From positions 1-25,574 of the forward strand of contig NGBS01001228.1 of NCBI GenBank assembly GCA_002245135.1: a stretch of 25,574 bases of DNA, written 5' to 3'. This DNA is from Proteromonas lacertae. Lineage: Eukaryota > Sar > Bigyra > Opalinata > Proteromonadidae. The number at the start of each line of letters is the position of its first letter. Position 1 is the stretch's first letter. The position numbers and the translations under genes are program-made. The notes beneath the pieces were generated by a model, which worked only from the letters and a program-made list of their open reading frames with translations, was not told where the DNA came from and made no database searches. Shown piece by piece: positions 1 to 10,317 of this stretch.

Positions 1-1201
1 TTACCTATAGAGCTACAAGACAAGTTTAAAGAATACCCATTGTTACCTAAAAGGAAGAAAATACCTAAAGAATGGTTATCTGATATACAAACTGAAAGAG
101 CTGAAAATCTTGGTATTATACATAAAGAAAGAGGTACTTACCATGCTACTGAGAAATTAATAACTGATTTATCTAAAGAAAAATATATAATACACTACCA
201 AAATTTGAAGTTTGCAGTTGAACATGGCTATAAAGTGGGTAAAGTGTACAGAATAATGAGATTTACTGAAGGTCTATATATGGGTAAATATATTAATACT
301 ATGGTAACAAAAAAGGGTCCAAGCTAAAGAAAACAATCAAAATACTACTGCAGACTATATAAAGAAATTAATGAATAGTTTATACGGTAAATTTATGGAA
401 CGTGTTGAAAAGAGAAGTAACATATCTTTAATTACTAATGAAGATCAAATGATTGATGCTGCAAGTGATCCATGGTTTAAAGACTTTATCATTATTGAAG
501 GTGATTTAAGAATTGCACATTTTCATAAGAAGCTATATGAAATTAATAAACCTATACAAATTGGAATGGTTATATTAGCACTGTCTAAACTCAAAATGCA
601 AAAATATTGGTATGATGTATTAGATAAAAAATATGGTTCTGATAAACTAACACTATGTATGACTGATTCTGATAGTTTACTTTTCTCAGTTGAAATCAAT
701 GATATTTTTGAAGACTTAGAGGATCCTATCTTTAATAATTGGATTGATGGAAGTAACTTGAAAAATCCCTATTTAGAAAATTATAAGTTAGATATACATA
801 GAGCTGTTCATCCAGGTACATTGAATCGATTAAAATTTGAAGAACAGGATAAGAATAATAAAAACCTATATGTTATAACAAAGTTTATAGGATTAAAATC
901 AAAGTGCTATATATACGAAAAGGAGAAAGTGAATGATGAATCTGATAATAATACAAATACTGACAATCGTTGTAAAGGTATTAATGTGAAAGTTTCTAGA
1001 AAAATAACTTATGATATATACAATGATTTTGTTGAAGGTGCTAGTAAAAGTCAAAAATATGAAGTATGTCAAATCAAATCAATACATCATAATGTTTATA
1101 CAACAGTACAAAACAAAACTGGCTTAACCTATTATGATGATAAAAGATATTTTTTGATAAATACAATACATTACCATATGGATATAAAAAATAATAATTA
1201 A
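1..1201 (+). pseudogene. polB: Protein-primed family B DNA polymerase, C-terminal part (element A)
   Basis: This is the palm and thumb end of a protein-primed DNA polymerase, which would copy the element's linear DNA from a terminal protein primer. Polymerase motif B is seen as NSLYGK near 374 and motif C as TDSDSLLFSV near 660. The segment INKPIQIGM followed by ILALSK is nearly identical to the polymerase at 16185-20150, which confirms the family. The exonuclease domain and motif A would lie left of the window. The gene is cut by the window edge and is broken, with about one break in the visible part. It converges on the coiled-coil region with only 35 bases between them. Confidence 0.93.
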
Positions 1202-1236
1202 TTAATACTTATATATTTTATATCTTTATTTTTCTT

Positions 1237-3832
1237 TTAAAATACTAACACCTCTTCATATTGAGGTACAAATTGAGGTACATTTGCAGCTACAATAAAT
1301 TTTGAGCCATATTGTGGTGTTTGTTGGCTATATTTTCTTGCTTTTTGTGGTATAACATGAAAAGTGTTATCGTATGGATTAATATATTCATCACTAAACT
1401 TTTCAGTTTTTATAGAATCTGACATTCTATTTAATCTTGTTTTCACTGAATTTATAATATTTTCTCTAACCTTTTCTCTTCTTCTCATTCTATTAGTAAT
1501 TCTATTCATATCTAAATCTTTATTTACTGTACTACGTTCTATATTTTTTATTATTGCCTTACGTCTCTCTATAAACTTCCTCACTTGATTGTAAGTTAAA
1601 GTATTTGGATCTAATTTTACAGGTTCTTCTGGTCTATTACTATATTGTTCATTATATTCTTTCAAATTATCAAAGTATTTGTTTATTCTTTTCAGTTTAT
1701 CATCAATACTTTCTTTATTTGGAGGAAGGTTAATTTCATCTGATTCTTCATTAATAGTTGGAACAATGTTATTAGGTCGCTGTAATAAGTCAGGATTGAC
1801 TATATCTGTATTTACAGGTTGTGGTATTGTTAAATCTAAAGTTGGTTCATTGTATATTACATCATTAATCATGGGATATTGTACAAGTCCTAAATCATTA
1901 TAAGAAGGTTTATTTGCATTATTCATTACACTTGCTAACTGAGCTTCATAAACTGATTTTTCTTCCTCCATTTTTTTTAATAATTGTTGCATATTATTTT
2001 GATAAGTTGCATCATTTCCTTTAAGAGCTTTGATTGCTTCATTCTTTATGTATTCTATTTCATTTTGTTTATTTTTTAATGACTGTTCACCTACTAATAA
2101 AGTTTCATTTAATTTCTTTTGTAATAATGCATTTTCTTCAACAGCTGAATTGTATAGTTGCTGTTGTTCTTGTAGTTTTTGTACATATTTATTTATTTCT
2201 ACTTGAATTTTCATTTGCATATCCTCTAATTGTGTTTTATCTTTATCTCTAGTATTTTGCAATTCCTCAGATATAGCATTATAACTATCTTGAAGACTAG
2301 TTAAATCTTTTTCTGCTTGTTCATGATTCATTTTTAATGATAACATTTCATTTTCTCTTATTGACAATTTATCATTTATAGTATTATATTGAATTAAATT
2401 TTGTTCTTTTTCTCTTTGTAATTCATTTATTCTACTATTTAAATTTGTTACATTTTGTTGTACTTCAGCTTTACTGTATGGGTAATCCTCTTTATATGTA
2501 TTATAATCACTAACAATTTTATTTTTGATTTCTTCTAATGCTTTTAATTCTTCATCTTTTTTATTTAAACTCTGTATATATTGTGTTTTGAGACTTTCTG
2601 CATTATTTAATGCTAAATTTAATTCTCTTTTATTTTGATTATTTGCATTTTTCAATTCTTCATTCTGTTGTTTTAATTCTCTTATTTGTTTTTCATATAA
2701 ACTTTTTAATTCTTGATAACTTTCTTCATTATATTTCTGAGCATATAATTTATGCTTACTTTTAAATTCTTCAAGAATATTTTCTTTATTGTTTAATTGA
2801 ATCTTGTTACTTTCAAATAATTTATTAATTTCTTCTTTTGTTGTTTTAAACGTTCTACCATATCTTTATAAGAAGTATTTTCAGTAACTAAATTATCTCT
2901 TTCATTTCTTAGAGTTTTTAAATTATTCTGCAAAGCTATTTTTTCTTGTGCTGCTATGTTTAATTCACTTTTTTTAGTTATTAATTCTAATTCTAAATCA
3001 TTTAATTGTTTTCTTTCATTAACAGTTAGTTGATGACCACCAGTAGGATCATGATCCTTTTTATATTTTTTATATTCATTAAGTAAATCATTATATTCAA
3101 GTTTCTTTTTTTGTTCATTTCCTTTAGCTTCTGTTAATGTAGTTTTTAAACCTTGTATTTCTGACTGATATGAAGATATATTAACTTTCATTTTTTCTAT
3201 TTCACTTAAATAATCCTTATTTTGATTAGTTAATGTATTTACTTTTAATCCTAATCCATGATTTTTTACATCTAAATCATTTATTTGATTTTGATAAGTA
3301 TCATTTTTGGCAGTTAAATTAGATATATCACTTTGATATTTCATATTTTGATCGTTTAAATCATTTACTTTATTTTGTAAATCAGTGATTTTGTTTTGTA
3401 ACGACAATTCTGATTTTTCATAAGCATTCAATTTTTTACTTACATCATCATACTTTAATTTAGCTTGATTCAATTCATTTTTTATTCTTTCAGCTTCATC
3501 TGCTTTTAATTTAACCATATTATCATAATTCTGTTGTTGTGCTGCTTTATCATCAGCATGTTCTTTATTAAACTTTTTTATCTCTGCTGCAGTATCTGCT
3601 TTAAATTTATTATAAGCAGCTAATGCTTCATCTTTTTCTTTTAATATATCAGTTATCATATTTCTATATTTATCAGCCTCTTTGGTTACAACATCTAGTT
3701 TTTCTGTAATTTAATTTCTTCAGAAGATGGACCTGTTGGAGCAGGTGGTCCTGATGGAGCAGGTGGTGGTGGTGATGGCGAAGGTGGAGGTGAAGATGAA
3801 GGCGAAGGTGGTGCAGCTGATGGAACTGACAT

Positions 3833-3863
<31 letters not shown>

Positions 3864-4579
3864 GGAGGAGGAGGAGGAAGTGATGTACCACCACTACTAC
3901 CAGATTTACTACTCGGAGGAGGAGGTGGTATATAGCCTCCTGGACCAGGTGGAGGAGGTGGGGGAGGATAACTACCAAATCCTCCAGGAGGGCACCAAAA
4001 TGTGGAGGTGGTGGAGGTGGTGCAGATCCTATCTTAGAGCTGCTATATGGATTAGAGATGCCTCCGTTTAGCTAATTCATTTGCAATAGCTACTGCTAAA
4101 TCACCATTCAAACTACCTCCTCCTCCAGGCAAAGCAGGCATAACATTTTTGATATAAGCTAAATTGTCACTAACACTTTTATAACTATCATAAGGTAATG
4201 ATTTTAACAGTGCAGATTGAACTGGACCAAAAAATGAATCTCTGTTTTTAGCTGTTATTTGTCCACTTTTTAATGCATCATAATAACTCTGTATTGCTAA
4301 TTTCTTTTCTTTGGTTAATGATTTATCTGCTAACAAAATTGGTAACATTTTCAAATCATTCTCTGTAGCTACTTGATCCAAATTGAAATTGCTATAAGCT
4401 GCTTCTCTCATTCTATTCCTCATAATACTTTCTTCATTTACTCTTGCACCAACTGATTTACTTATTTTCTTTTTCAAAGCTTTGTTAAATCGATTTACTT
4501 TAGCTCTTCTTTTAATACGTTTCAATAACTGTTTAGTTAAAGCATCTTTTAAACTCTTTTTATTTTTGGGTTTTGACAT
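1237..4579 (-). pseudogene. Coiled-coil and proline-rich structural region (element A)
   Basis: Read leftward, the region begins with a Lys/Arg-rich segment of about 175 residues. A proline-rich stretch with poly-Pro and Ser/Gly follows (about 3700-4050). The rest is a very long coiled coil rich in Glu, Lys, Gln and Asn with heptad-like leucines (about 1250-3660). The final part carries Pro/Asn-rich and basic segments. No enzyme motif is seen. I infer one long structural or scaffold gene, now broken by about four breaks, but it could be two or three neighbouring genes. Coiled-coil proteins have been reported in some Polintons, for example in protists. A promoter-like AAGAATTT word lies 36 bases upstream of its start. 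Confidence 0.6.
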
Positions 4580-4614
4580 AATATAATAACAAAAATAAAT
4601 ATATTGAAATATAT

Positions 4615-4630
4615 AAAGAATTTAATGAAT
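4615..4630 (-). promoter_or_regulatory. AAGAATTT promoter-like word before coiled-coil region
   Basis: AAAGAATTTAATGAAT lies 36 bases upstream of the start at 4579. It is a looser version of the 20-base word found at 5130 and 5947 at nearly the same distance from their starts. Confidence 0.35.
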
Positions 4631-4641
4631 ATAAATTTTAA

Positions 4642-5100
4642 TTAAAAATAAACTGGCATCACAGCATTATTACCTAGCATTGGTGCATTATGTGGTGGTA
4701 TTTTTAAACCACTACCATTACTTTGTTTTGTTTGTGCAAATGGATCACTATCACCTGGTAACCTTATTGATTTTGATTTTTGTGGTTGTTGTTGCTGTTG
4801 TTCTTAATAATTATTACTTGTATCTTGTTTGTTTTCTAACTTGTTCATTCTTGCTTCTCTTGCTTTGGCTAAATTTTCAGCTCTTTTCTTTCTAGTCTCT
4901 TCACTTAATTTAGAATTAGATGATGGAGTAGCTCTATCATTGCTATGATTTAAGTTATATAACAATTCTGCAATTTGTCTATCAGTTTTACTCATATCTC
5001 TAGCTAGTGGAGTGTCATATGAATAATCATCATCAGAAGATGAATCACTATCATCATCATAGTAATCTCTAGTGTATCTGCTATAACGATTGTTATACAT
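4642..5100 (-). pseudogene. Small acidic/basic protein with Gln-rich tail (element A)
   Basis: I do not recognise this small protein. Its N-terminal third is rich in Tyr, Arg, Asp and Ser, with an Asp/Ser run. The middle is helical and charged (KLSEETRKKRAENLAKAREA). The tail is rich in Gln, Pro and Asn. The pattern resembles a small virion accessory or tegument-like protein, but that is only an impression. It begins 31 bases from a word, TAAGAATTTATCAAATGAAT, shared with the Arg-rich gene upstream, so the two are probably expressed together. The gene looks broken, with about one break. Confidence 0.5.
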
Positions 5101-5129
5101 TATGTTATTATAAAATATATAAAAAACAA

Positions 5130-5149
5130 TAAGAATTTATCAAATGAAT
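5130..5149 (-). promoter_or_regulatory. Shared 20-base promoter-like word, copy 1
   Basis: TAAGAATTTATCAAATGAAT lies about 30 bases upstream of the start at 5100 and is identical to the copy at 5947-5966. Equal placement before two genes of the same strand supports a promoter role. Confidence 0.5.
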
Positions 5150-5169
5150 AATAAAATCAATAATAAAGA

Positions 5170-5913
5170 TTATGTTGTTAACTTGTAAGCTAAAAAGCTT
5201 TGTAAACTGTTTTGTGGATTGTATAAACCTCTATGGTTAAATCCACAAGGTTTAGCTAATCCATTTAAAACAGGCCTATTGCTAGGAGGTTTAGTAATAG
5301 CTATACTACGTATTTTACTACCACCATTCATTGGTAATCTAAGTCCACCATTTTGTCCAAATCTTTTACCGCCCCTATGTCTTCTACGTTTTCCATAACC
5401 ATAATTACTAGCAGTGGAACTTATATTATTTGCTATATCACCAACTTTATTAAAACCTAATTTTGTTGCAATGTCACCTACCTTACCTGATATATTACTA
5501 ATATATTTCTTATCTTTTAAAGTGTTATTTATCTCTTTAGCTTTCTCAATACCTCTTATAAGATTGTCTTTTGTAGCTATTTTTCTTATTGTATTCCATC
5601 CTTTCTTAAACAAACTACCTAAACCAGCTCCCTTCCGTTTTCTAGTATGAAATGAAACAACTTTACCAGATTTTGTCCTAAACTTAACAGTTCCACCACC
5701 AGTCATAGATGAAGTATCACCTAAGAATCTACCATCAGGTGTAAATTGTGACATTCTAGTAACTCTATGTCTTGCAACCCTACCTCTACGCCTTCTCTTA
5801 CCATATCCCATGTTTTCTATACTGTTACTAATAGCTGGTCCAGCAAAAGGTATTAAACTAGCTGCACTAGATAGAATTTTAGATTTTTTTAACCAATCTT
5901 TAAACTTACCCAT
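5170..5913 (-). CDS. Arg-rich core/membrane-active-like protein with two repeated modules (element A)
   Basis: This 247-residue protein is strongly basic. It has two copies of one layout: an amphipathic or hydrophobic helix followed by a G-Y-G-[KR]-R-R-R cluster. Module 1 (residues about 10-45) has ILSSAASLIPFAGPAISNSI then GYGKRRRRGR. Module 2 (about 105-180) has a long helix then GYGKRRRHRGG. Between them is TVKFRTKSGKVVSFHTRKRK. A related layout occurs in element B at 24212-24760. Adenoviruses have small basic core and lytic proteins (VI, VII, X) in similar genomic company, so a DNA-condensing or membrane-active virion protein is a reasonable inference, not a demonstrated homology. The frame looks whole. 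Confidence 0.65.
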   Translation of the reverse strand: MGKFKDWLKKSKILSSAASLIPFAGPAISNSIENMGYGKRRRRGRVARHRVTRMSQFTPDGRFLGDTSSMTGGGTVKFRTKSGKVVSFHTRKRKGAGLGSLFKKGWNTIRKIATKDNLIRGIEKAKEINNTLKDKKYISNISGKVGDIATKLGFNKVGDIANNISSTASNYGYGKRRRHRGGKRFGQNGGLRLPMNGGSKIRSIAITKPPSNRPVLNGLAKPCGFNHRGLYNPQNSLQSFLAYKLTT

Positions 5914-5946
5914 TATTTAAATAACATAAATATATATTAAAAACGT

Positions 5947-5987
5947 TAAGAATTTATCAAATGAATTGATATTCAATAAATTCTTAT
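5947..5987. promoter_or_regulatory. Divergent promoter with inverted AAGAATTTAT arms
   Basis: TAAGAATTTATCAAATGAAT (5947-5966) faces the Arg-rich gene starting at 5913. An inverted ATAAATTCTTA (5976-5986) faces the protease starting at 6004. The two arms form an inverted repeat in the 90-base gap, so each gene has its own copy of the word 18 to 34 bases before its start. Confidence 0.5.
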
Positions 5988-6003
5988 AGTTATTAATTAT
6001 ATA

Positions 6004-6564
6004 ATGTTTAAAAGATATATCACAAATGACTATATAGGTACAGGTGATTTACATAAAGAAGATGCACTCTCAAATTTTGATATTGAAAAGATCATTAAAA
6101 AAATGTTTCCTAGACTATTAAAATATTTTAAAGGTGTTATACTATGGGATGAACTTAGCAAAATAGGTCAACTATATAAAAATGATGATGTTTGGTGTGT
6201 AATACTTTGTACTAATACAACTAAAGATCCTGTAAGTAAAATAGGTCATTGGGTTAGTTTATGTGTTAACAATAATACCAGGAGGATAATGTACTATGAT
6301 AGTTTTGGAGATAAACCTAAACAAATAACAAAGTTTTACAAAGTTTTGTCAAAATTAAAAAAATATCCTAATGATGAATATAAGATTAAAATAAACAGAG
6401 TGAAAAATCAAAGAGTTGATAGTGTAAGATGTGGTTATCATGCAATTTTGTTTTTAGTTGATATCATAGTAAATAATAAATCGTTTGTGCAAGCAACAAA
6501 TTTTAATTCATTAAAAGGAGAAAAAAGAGCTAAAATGTTAGAATCAAAATTTAAAACTATATAA
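6004..6564 (+). CDS. PRO: Adenain-type cysteine protease (element A)
   Basis: This 186-residue maturation protease of the adenovirus/Ulp1 (C48/C5) class would cleave capsid and core precursors in the assembling particle. The residues line up with adenain: His82 in GHWVSL, Asp99 in YYDSFG, Gln136 and Cys143 in QRVDSVRCGYHA. The spacings (H to D 17, Q to C 7) equal those known in adenain (54/71, 115/122). The ATG at 6004 lies 18 bases after an ATAAATTCTTA word that is an inverted copy of the word driving the opposite gene, so the two appear to share a divergent promoter. The 3' end overlaps the convergent structural region by 127 bases. The frame looks whole. Confidence 0.93.
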   Translation: MFKRYITNDYIGTGDLHKEDALSNFDIEKIIKKMFPRLLKYFKGVILWDELSKIGQLYKNDDVWCVILCTNTTKDPVSKIGHWVSLCVNNNTRRIMYYDSFGDKPKQITKFYKVLSKLKKYPNDEYKIKINRVKNQRVDSVRCGYHAILFLVDIIVNNKSFVQATNFNSLKGEKRAKMLESKFKTI

Positions 6565-9214
6565 TTTTTATTCTTTTTCTTTTTATTATTGTGTGTAAAC
6601 AATTTGGTATACAATTTTACTAATGATTGTGTTTTTCTTCTTCGCTTTTTACCTAAACCTTGTATTCTACGTTTAGCTGTTTCTCTATCATCAATAGCTC
6701 TTTGATTAATACTATCTCGATTTGCATTTCTCATATAATCATCAATTTTTAAATAATTATTTTCATCTTTATCATCTAATCTAGCATCTTTTAATACATA
6801 AATATTATCTTTCAAAGATACTGGTACTATCAATTCTACTGTATCTCCTATCTTAACAAAGAATGGATAGTTATAGAATTTGAGAATTCCATCACCTGGT
6901 ATATCACATGACATATAATCAAACATTGTATCAATAATCACATACCATGCTCTATCACTTTCTTGAGATACTATTACTTTTATATGTTTACATTTGATTT
7001 TTTTATCATTAGGCCAATTTTTATCATAATCCATACCTATTAATACTTTTATGTTTTTATTTTCCTCTTCATCATCTGATAGAATATTGATACATGGATT
7101 ATATATGTATATTTCCTGCTTAGCTTGTCTTTCATTAAATGCTGTTCCTCTATGATTCTTTAACCAATATTCTAATAAACCAGTTGATGAATATATATTT
7201 CTATTGTAATCATATCCATAAAACATCATATTGATACTACTGTAATTTTGAGGTATATCATTTACTTCTGTTGAATTATATGTAGATCTAGGTAATAAAG
7301 GTAAATTGATGTTTTCTTCTCTAACCCAATCAGTAAAGAACATATAACTTTTGTTTGAATTTTCATCTACAATTGTACAAGGTGGATTATGGTTATGTAT
7401 AAATGCATCAATTGAATAGATTTTACCATTATTTGTTAATAATTGTGTATAAAACTCTTGTATTATCTTAGTTACACCTATTTTTGCACCATTTTCTCTA
7501 TTAGCTAAAAATCTATGTGATTTATTAAAGTCTCTATTTGGATTTGGTATAGCATTAAGCAAATCATCTGATACTAAAAATGAAAATCTATCAGATGGTA
7601 TAAGATGATGAGGATTAAATTGATTACTTAAACTAATTACATTAGATCTAGATACATTTGATACAGGAGGAGGTGGAGGTGGTTGTTGTTGATCAGTTCT
7701 TGCTGGTATAGGTCTTGGTGGCAAAGGAGGAGGTGGTATTTGATTACTCATATCACCAAGATCATAAGTGTCTGAATCTTCTTCAGTATCACTACTTGAT
7801 GGATTATTATCATTATCTTCACTATCACTATTTGCAGGTGATGCATTATAAAATGCATTAGCATTTCTATCAATCAAATCTGCAGTAATTGATGGATGAG
7901 CAGGAGGATAATTGGCTGGTGCAACATATCTCCAATTTCTATGATCTGCAACATTCATTCCAACATAAGCTGGAACTGATCTTCTATGTTTAATTTGACG
8001 ATTAAGTTGTGTATCTAAAGCTCTATTCATTCTAAAAGTTATAGGATTAGCAAATATATTTGTATTGATTTGTCCTTGTGGTACATGAGCTTCTGATAAT
8101 ATTTTTTGTATAGTTGCTAAATAGTTATATCTATATCCTGTTCTATTATCACCATCTGGTAATCCCATAAAATTTCTTCTATCAGGATGATATGGTAAAG
8201 TATATTCATTATCATTTTGATAATTACCACTTAACTTATTTTTTAATATTGGTATGTAATATAAAGCTAATATATACAAATCAGTTACACAGTTATATAT
8301 GATTAATGCAATTGAATAAGCTGTTTCTTCTTTTTGATTTGTTTAATACCAAAATTTAGTTCTCATTAAACGACCTATATAGAACTTTAATTTATCTTCA
8401 GAGAATCACAAAAGCTAATTATATCATAATTTGCATTGTTGTTGTTATTTTCATTATTATCATTGTTATTATTATCATTACTTCCATTGTCTGCATTTAC
8501 TAATACTCCTCTTACCATATTATCATGTCTATTTTGCATAACATTTTCTGCTCTTATTTCAACTGCACTATTATAATGTTCATTATTCATTATGTTAAAA
8601 TCATTTTCTGGTTCTGGATGTCTTTCATCAATTTCATAATGAGTTTTTTTAATTCTTCTATTTTCTAGTTGTGTAACACCTATTCTCTCTTTTGGGTGTA
8701 AAACAACAAATGGATTTCTTTGTAATATAATATCAGATGCCATACACAATTTATCAATACCATCTGCTATGCGAGTTTTAAATATTCCACATTCTCTTGC
8801 ATTAGCAGAATTTTCATTTCCTGCTAATTTTGGATTATAAGCTTCTAATGGTTTGCCATGTGCAAAAGGACCTGTTACAAATAAATTCTTACACCAATTA
8901 AACATTTTCATATGTTCATCATATAAATTATATATTCTATTAAACTCATGATTTGGCCAACCTACAGGAATTAATCTCTATTGCATAATCAATGCTTTGT
9001 TAAATCTTTTCACTTCTTGATTCACATAGTTATTCAAATCATCTTCACTTATATCTTGAAATGGTATGACTTGATTCCTTCTATGTCTTCTTCTATGTCT
9101 TATTCTGTTCATATCAATAGGTACATTATCTTCATCTTCTTCACATTCATAATCATCATCTGTTGGTTCATCTTCTTCATCATTTGAATTGTTAACTTGT
9201 GGTTGTGGTTGCAT
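6438..9214 (-). pseudogene. Large proline-rich, acidic structural region of unknown function (element A)
   Basis: Read leftward, the region starts with an acidic run (NDEEDEPTDDDYECEEDED) and an Arg/His-rich patch. Asn-rich and hydrophobic helical parts follow, then a long segment (longest open stretch about 613 codons) with PPPPLPPRPIPAR and a second poly-Pro run. It ends in a Lys/Arg-rich tail. No catalytic motif was found. PPLPPR fits a class II SH3-binding pattern (PxxPxR), a known host-interaction motif, but such matches occur by chance. I infer one decayed gene with two or three breaks, although separate small genes cannot be excluded. It lies between the protease and capsid genes, which suggests a virion protein. 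Confidence 0.5.
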
Positions 9215-9235
9215 ATATATAACGATATATAAATT

Positions 9236-9255
9236 AAAGAATAATTCAAATAAAT
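9236..9255 (-). promoter_or_regulatory. Weak copy of AAGAAT word before acidic structural region
   Basis: AAAGAATAATTCAAATAAAT lies 22 bases upstream of the start at 9214, in the gap shared with the minor capsid gene. It keeps the AAGAAT and TCAAAT parts of the 20-base word. Confidence 0.3.
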
Positions 9256-9290
9256 TATATTTTAATATTTCTCAACAATTATAAAACATA

Positions 9291-10262
9291 ATGCAACCTA
9301 AAGATGGTAGTAATGTTTTAAGTAATAGAAGATCATTGTTTTTAACTACATCAGACTATGATTCAAAATTTTCAAATAGATGGACAAGATGTATCAATAC
9401 TCCAACTATAACTGAAAAATACCAATATATGAGTTTAATTACTGCAGTTATTCCAAATAACTTCTATACAGTACAAGATGAAGTAAATGATCATATACTC
9501 TTTAATTTTACTTATTATAGCTGCATTAATCCAGATGAAACAAATCCAATAAAATGGGCATACCCTGAAAACCAAAATGGACCTTATAATAAAACTATTG
9601 ATATTAAAATACCTCAAAGAAAATATACAGGAAAAGAATTATTAGATTATTTTGCTAGAAATCTCTTAAGTTTTACTTTTTATGCATTTGATAATGGAGT
9701 GGTACCATTACCTGATGAAGATTTTGCAAATAGATTTCCATTTCGTAAAGTAGATGATCAAACAGATGTTCTTCAATTTGAAAAAACTTCAGAAAATAGA
9801 TTAAAGTTACAATTTAATTTTATTACTCATTTCGGAAAATATTACTTTACAGACTTTACTATAGAATTCCCTAACTTAGCATATAAGTTATTTGGTTTAG
9901 ATGAAATAAATAAAAGTATATCAATTTATCATGCAAATCATTTAAGTGATGCATATTTCAGTAATGATTTTATATATTATTATAAATTGTTACCAAATCA
10001 GCCTTCTTTACTATGGGTGTCATTCATACAAATTAGATGTGACTGGGTTAATAGTGGTGAGAATTCCATGGTTTTAGCAAATATACCTGTAACTGATATA
10101 AATGCAACTTATACTACATTCATTAATCCACAAATTGAATGGACAGCTAAAAAGATGCAATATCACGAATATCAACGAATGAATATATCAGTCTCTCAAC
10201 AAGATGGTTATGCAATTGATTTAAATAACTTACCTATTTATTTTGAGATTATTTTGTATTAA
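9291..10262 (+). CDS. mCP: Minor capsid (penton-like) protein (element A)
   Basis: This 323-residue protein is likely the single jelly-roll minor capsid protein that fills the five-fold vertices of the shell. The N-terminal part has the layout typical of Polinton and virophage pentons: a short polar start, SLFLTTSDYDSKFSNRW, then TPTI and VIPNNFYTVQDEV. The rest alternates beta-prone and aromatic segments and ends in YFEIILY. Its place directly before the major capsid gene, with 55 bases between, is the usual order. The call rests on motif and position; a profile search was not possible. The frame looks whole. Confidence 0.78.
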   Translation: MQPKDGSNVLSNRRSLFLTTSDYDSKFSNRWTRCINTPTITEKYQYMSLITAVIPNNFYTVQDEVNDHILFNFTYYSCINPDETNPIKWAYPENQNGPYNKTIDIKIPQRKYTGKELLDYFARNLLSFTFYAFDNGVVPLPDEDFANRFPFRKVDDQTDVLQFEKTSENRLKLQFNFITHFGKYYFTDFTIEFPNLAYKLFGLDEINKSISIYHANHLSDAYFSNDFIYYYKLLPNQPSLLWVSFIQIRCDWVNSGENSMVLANIPVTDINATYTTFINPQIEWTAKKMQYHEYQRMNISVSQQDGYAIDLNNLPIYFEIILY

Positions 10263-10266
10263 TAAA

Positions 10267-10282
10267 TTTCTTGCTATTTTTA
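10267..10282 (+). promoter_or_regulatory. Promoter-like TTTCTTGCTATTTTTA word before MCP
   Basis: This 16-base word lies 35 bases before the major capsid start. It is identical to one 32 bases before the 307-residue gene of element B (20311-20326). A shorter relative, CTTCTATTTTTA, lies 37 bases before the ATPase. Confidence 0.5.
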
Positions 10283-10317
10283 AGCATTTTTTTGATTTTT
10301 AAAAAATAACATAAAAT

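Noticed and set aside
1364-2252. Several hydrophobic plus-strand frames
   Set aside because: They are complements of the coiled-coil region; Lys/Glu codons read backwards give Phe/Leu-rich false membrane proteins.
3673-3978. His/Leu-rich minus-strand frame
   Set aside because: It is a shifted reading of the proline-rich codons; the Pro/Ser/Gly reading fits the neighbouring gene better.
3727-4071. Open frame on the plus strand rich in Met, Val and Glu
   Set aside because: It is the complement of the proline-rich repeat on the minus strand; low-complexity sequence opens several frames at once.
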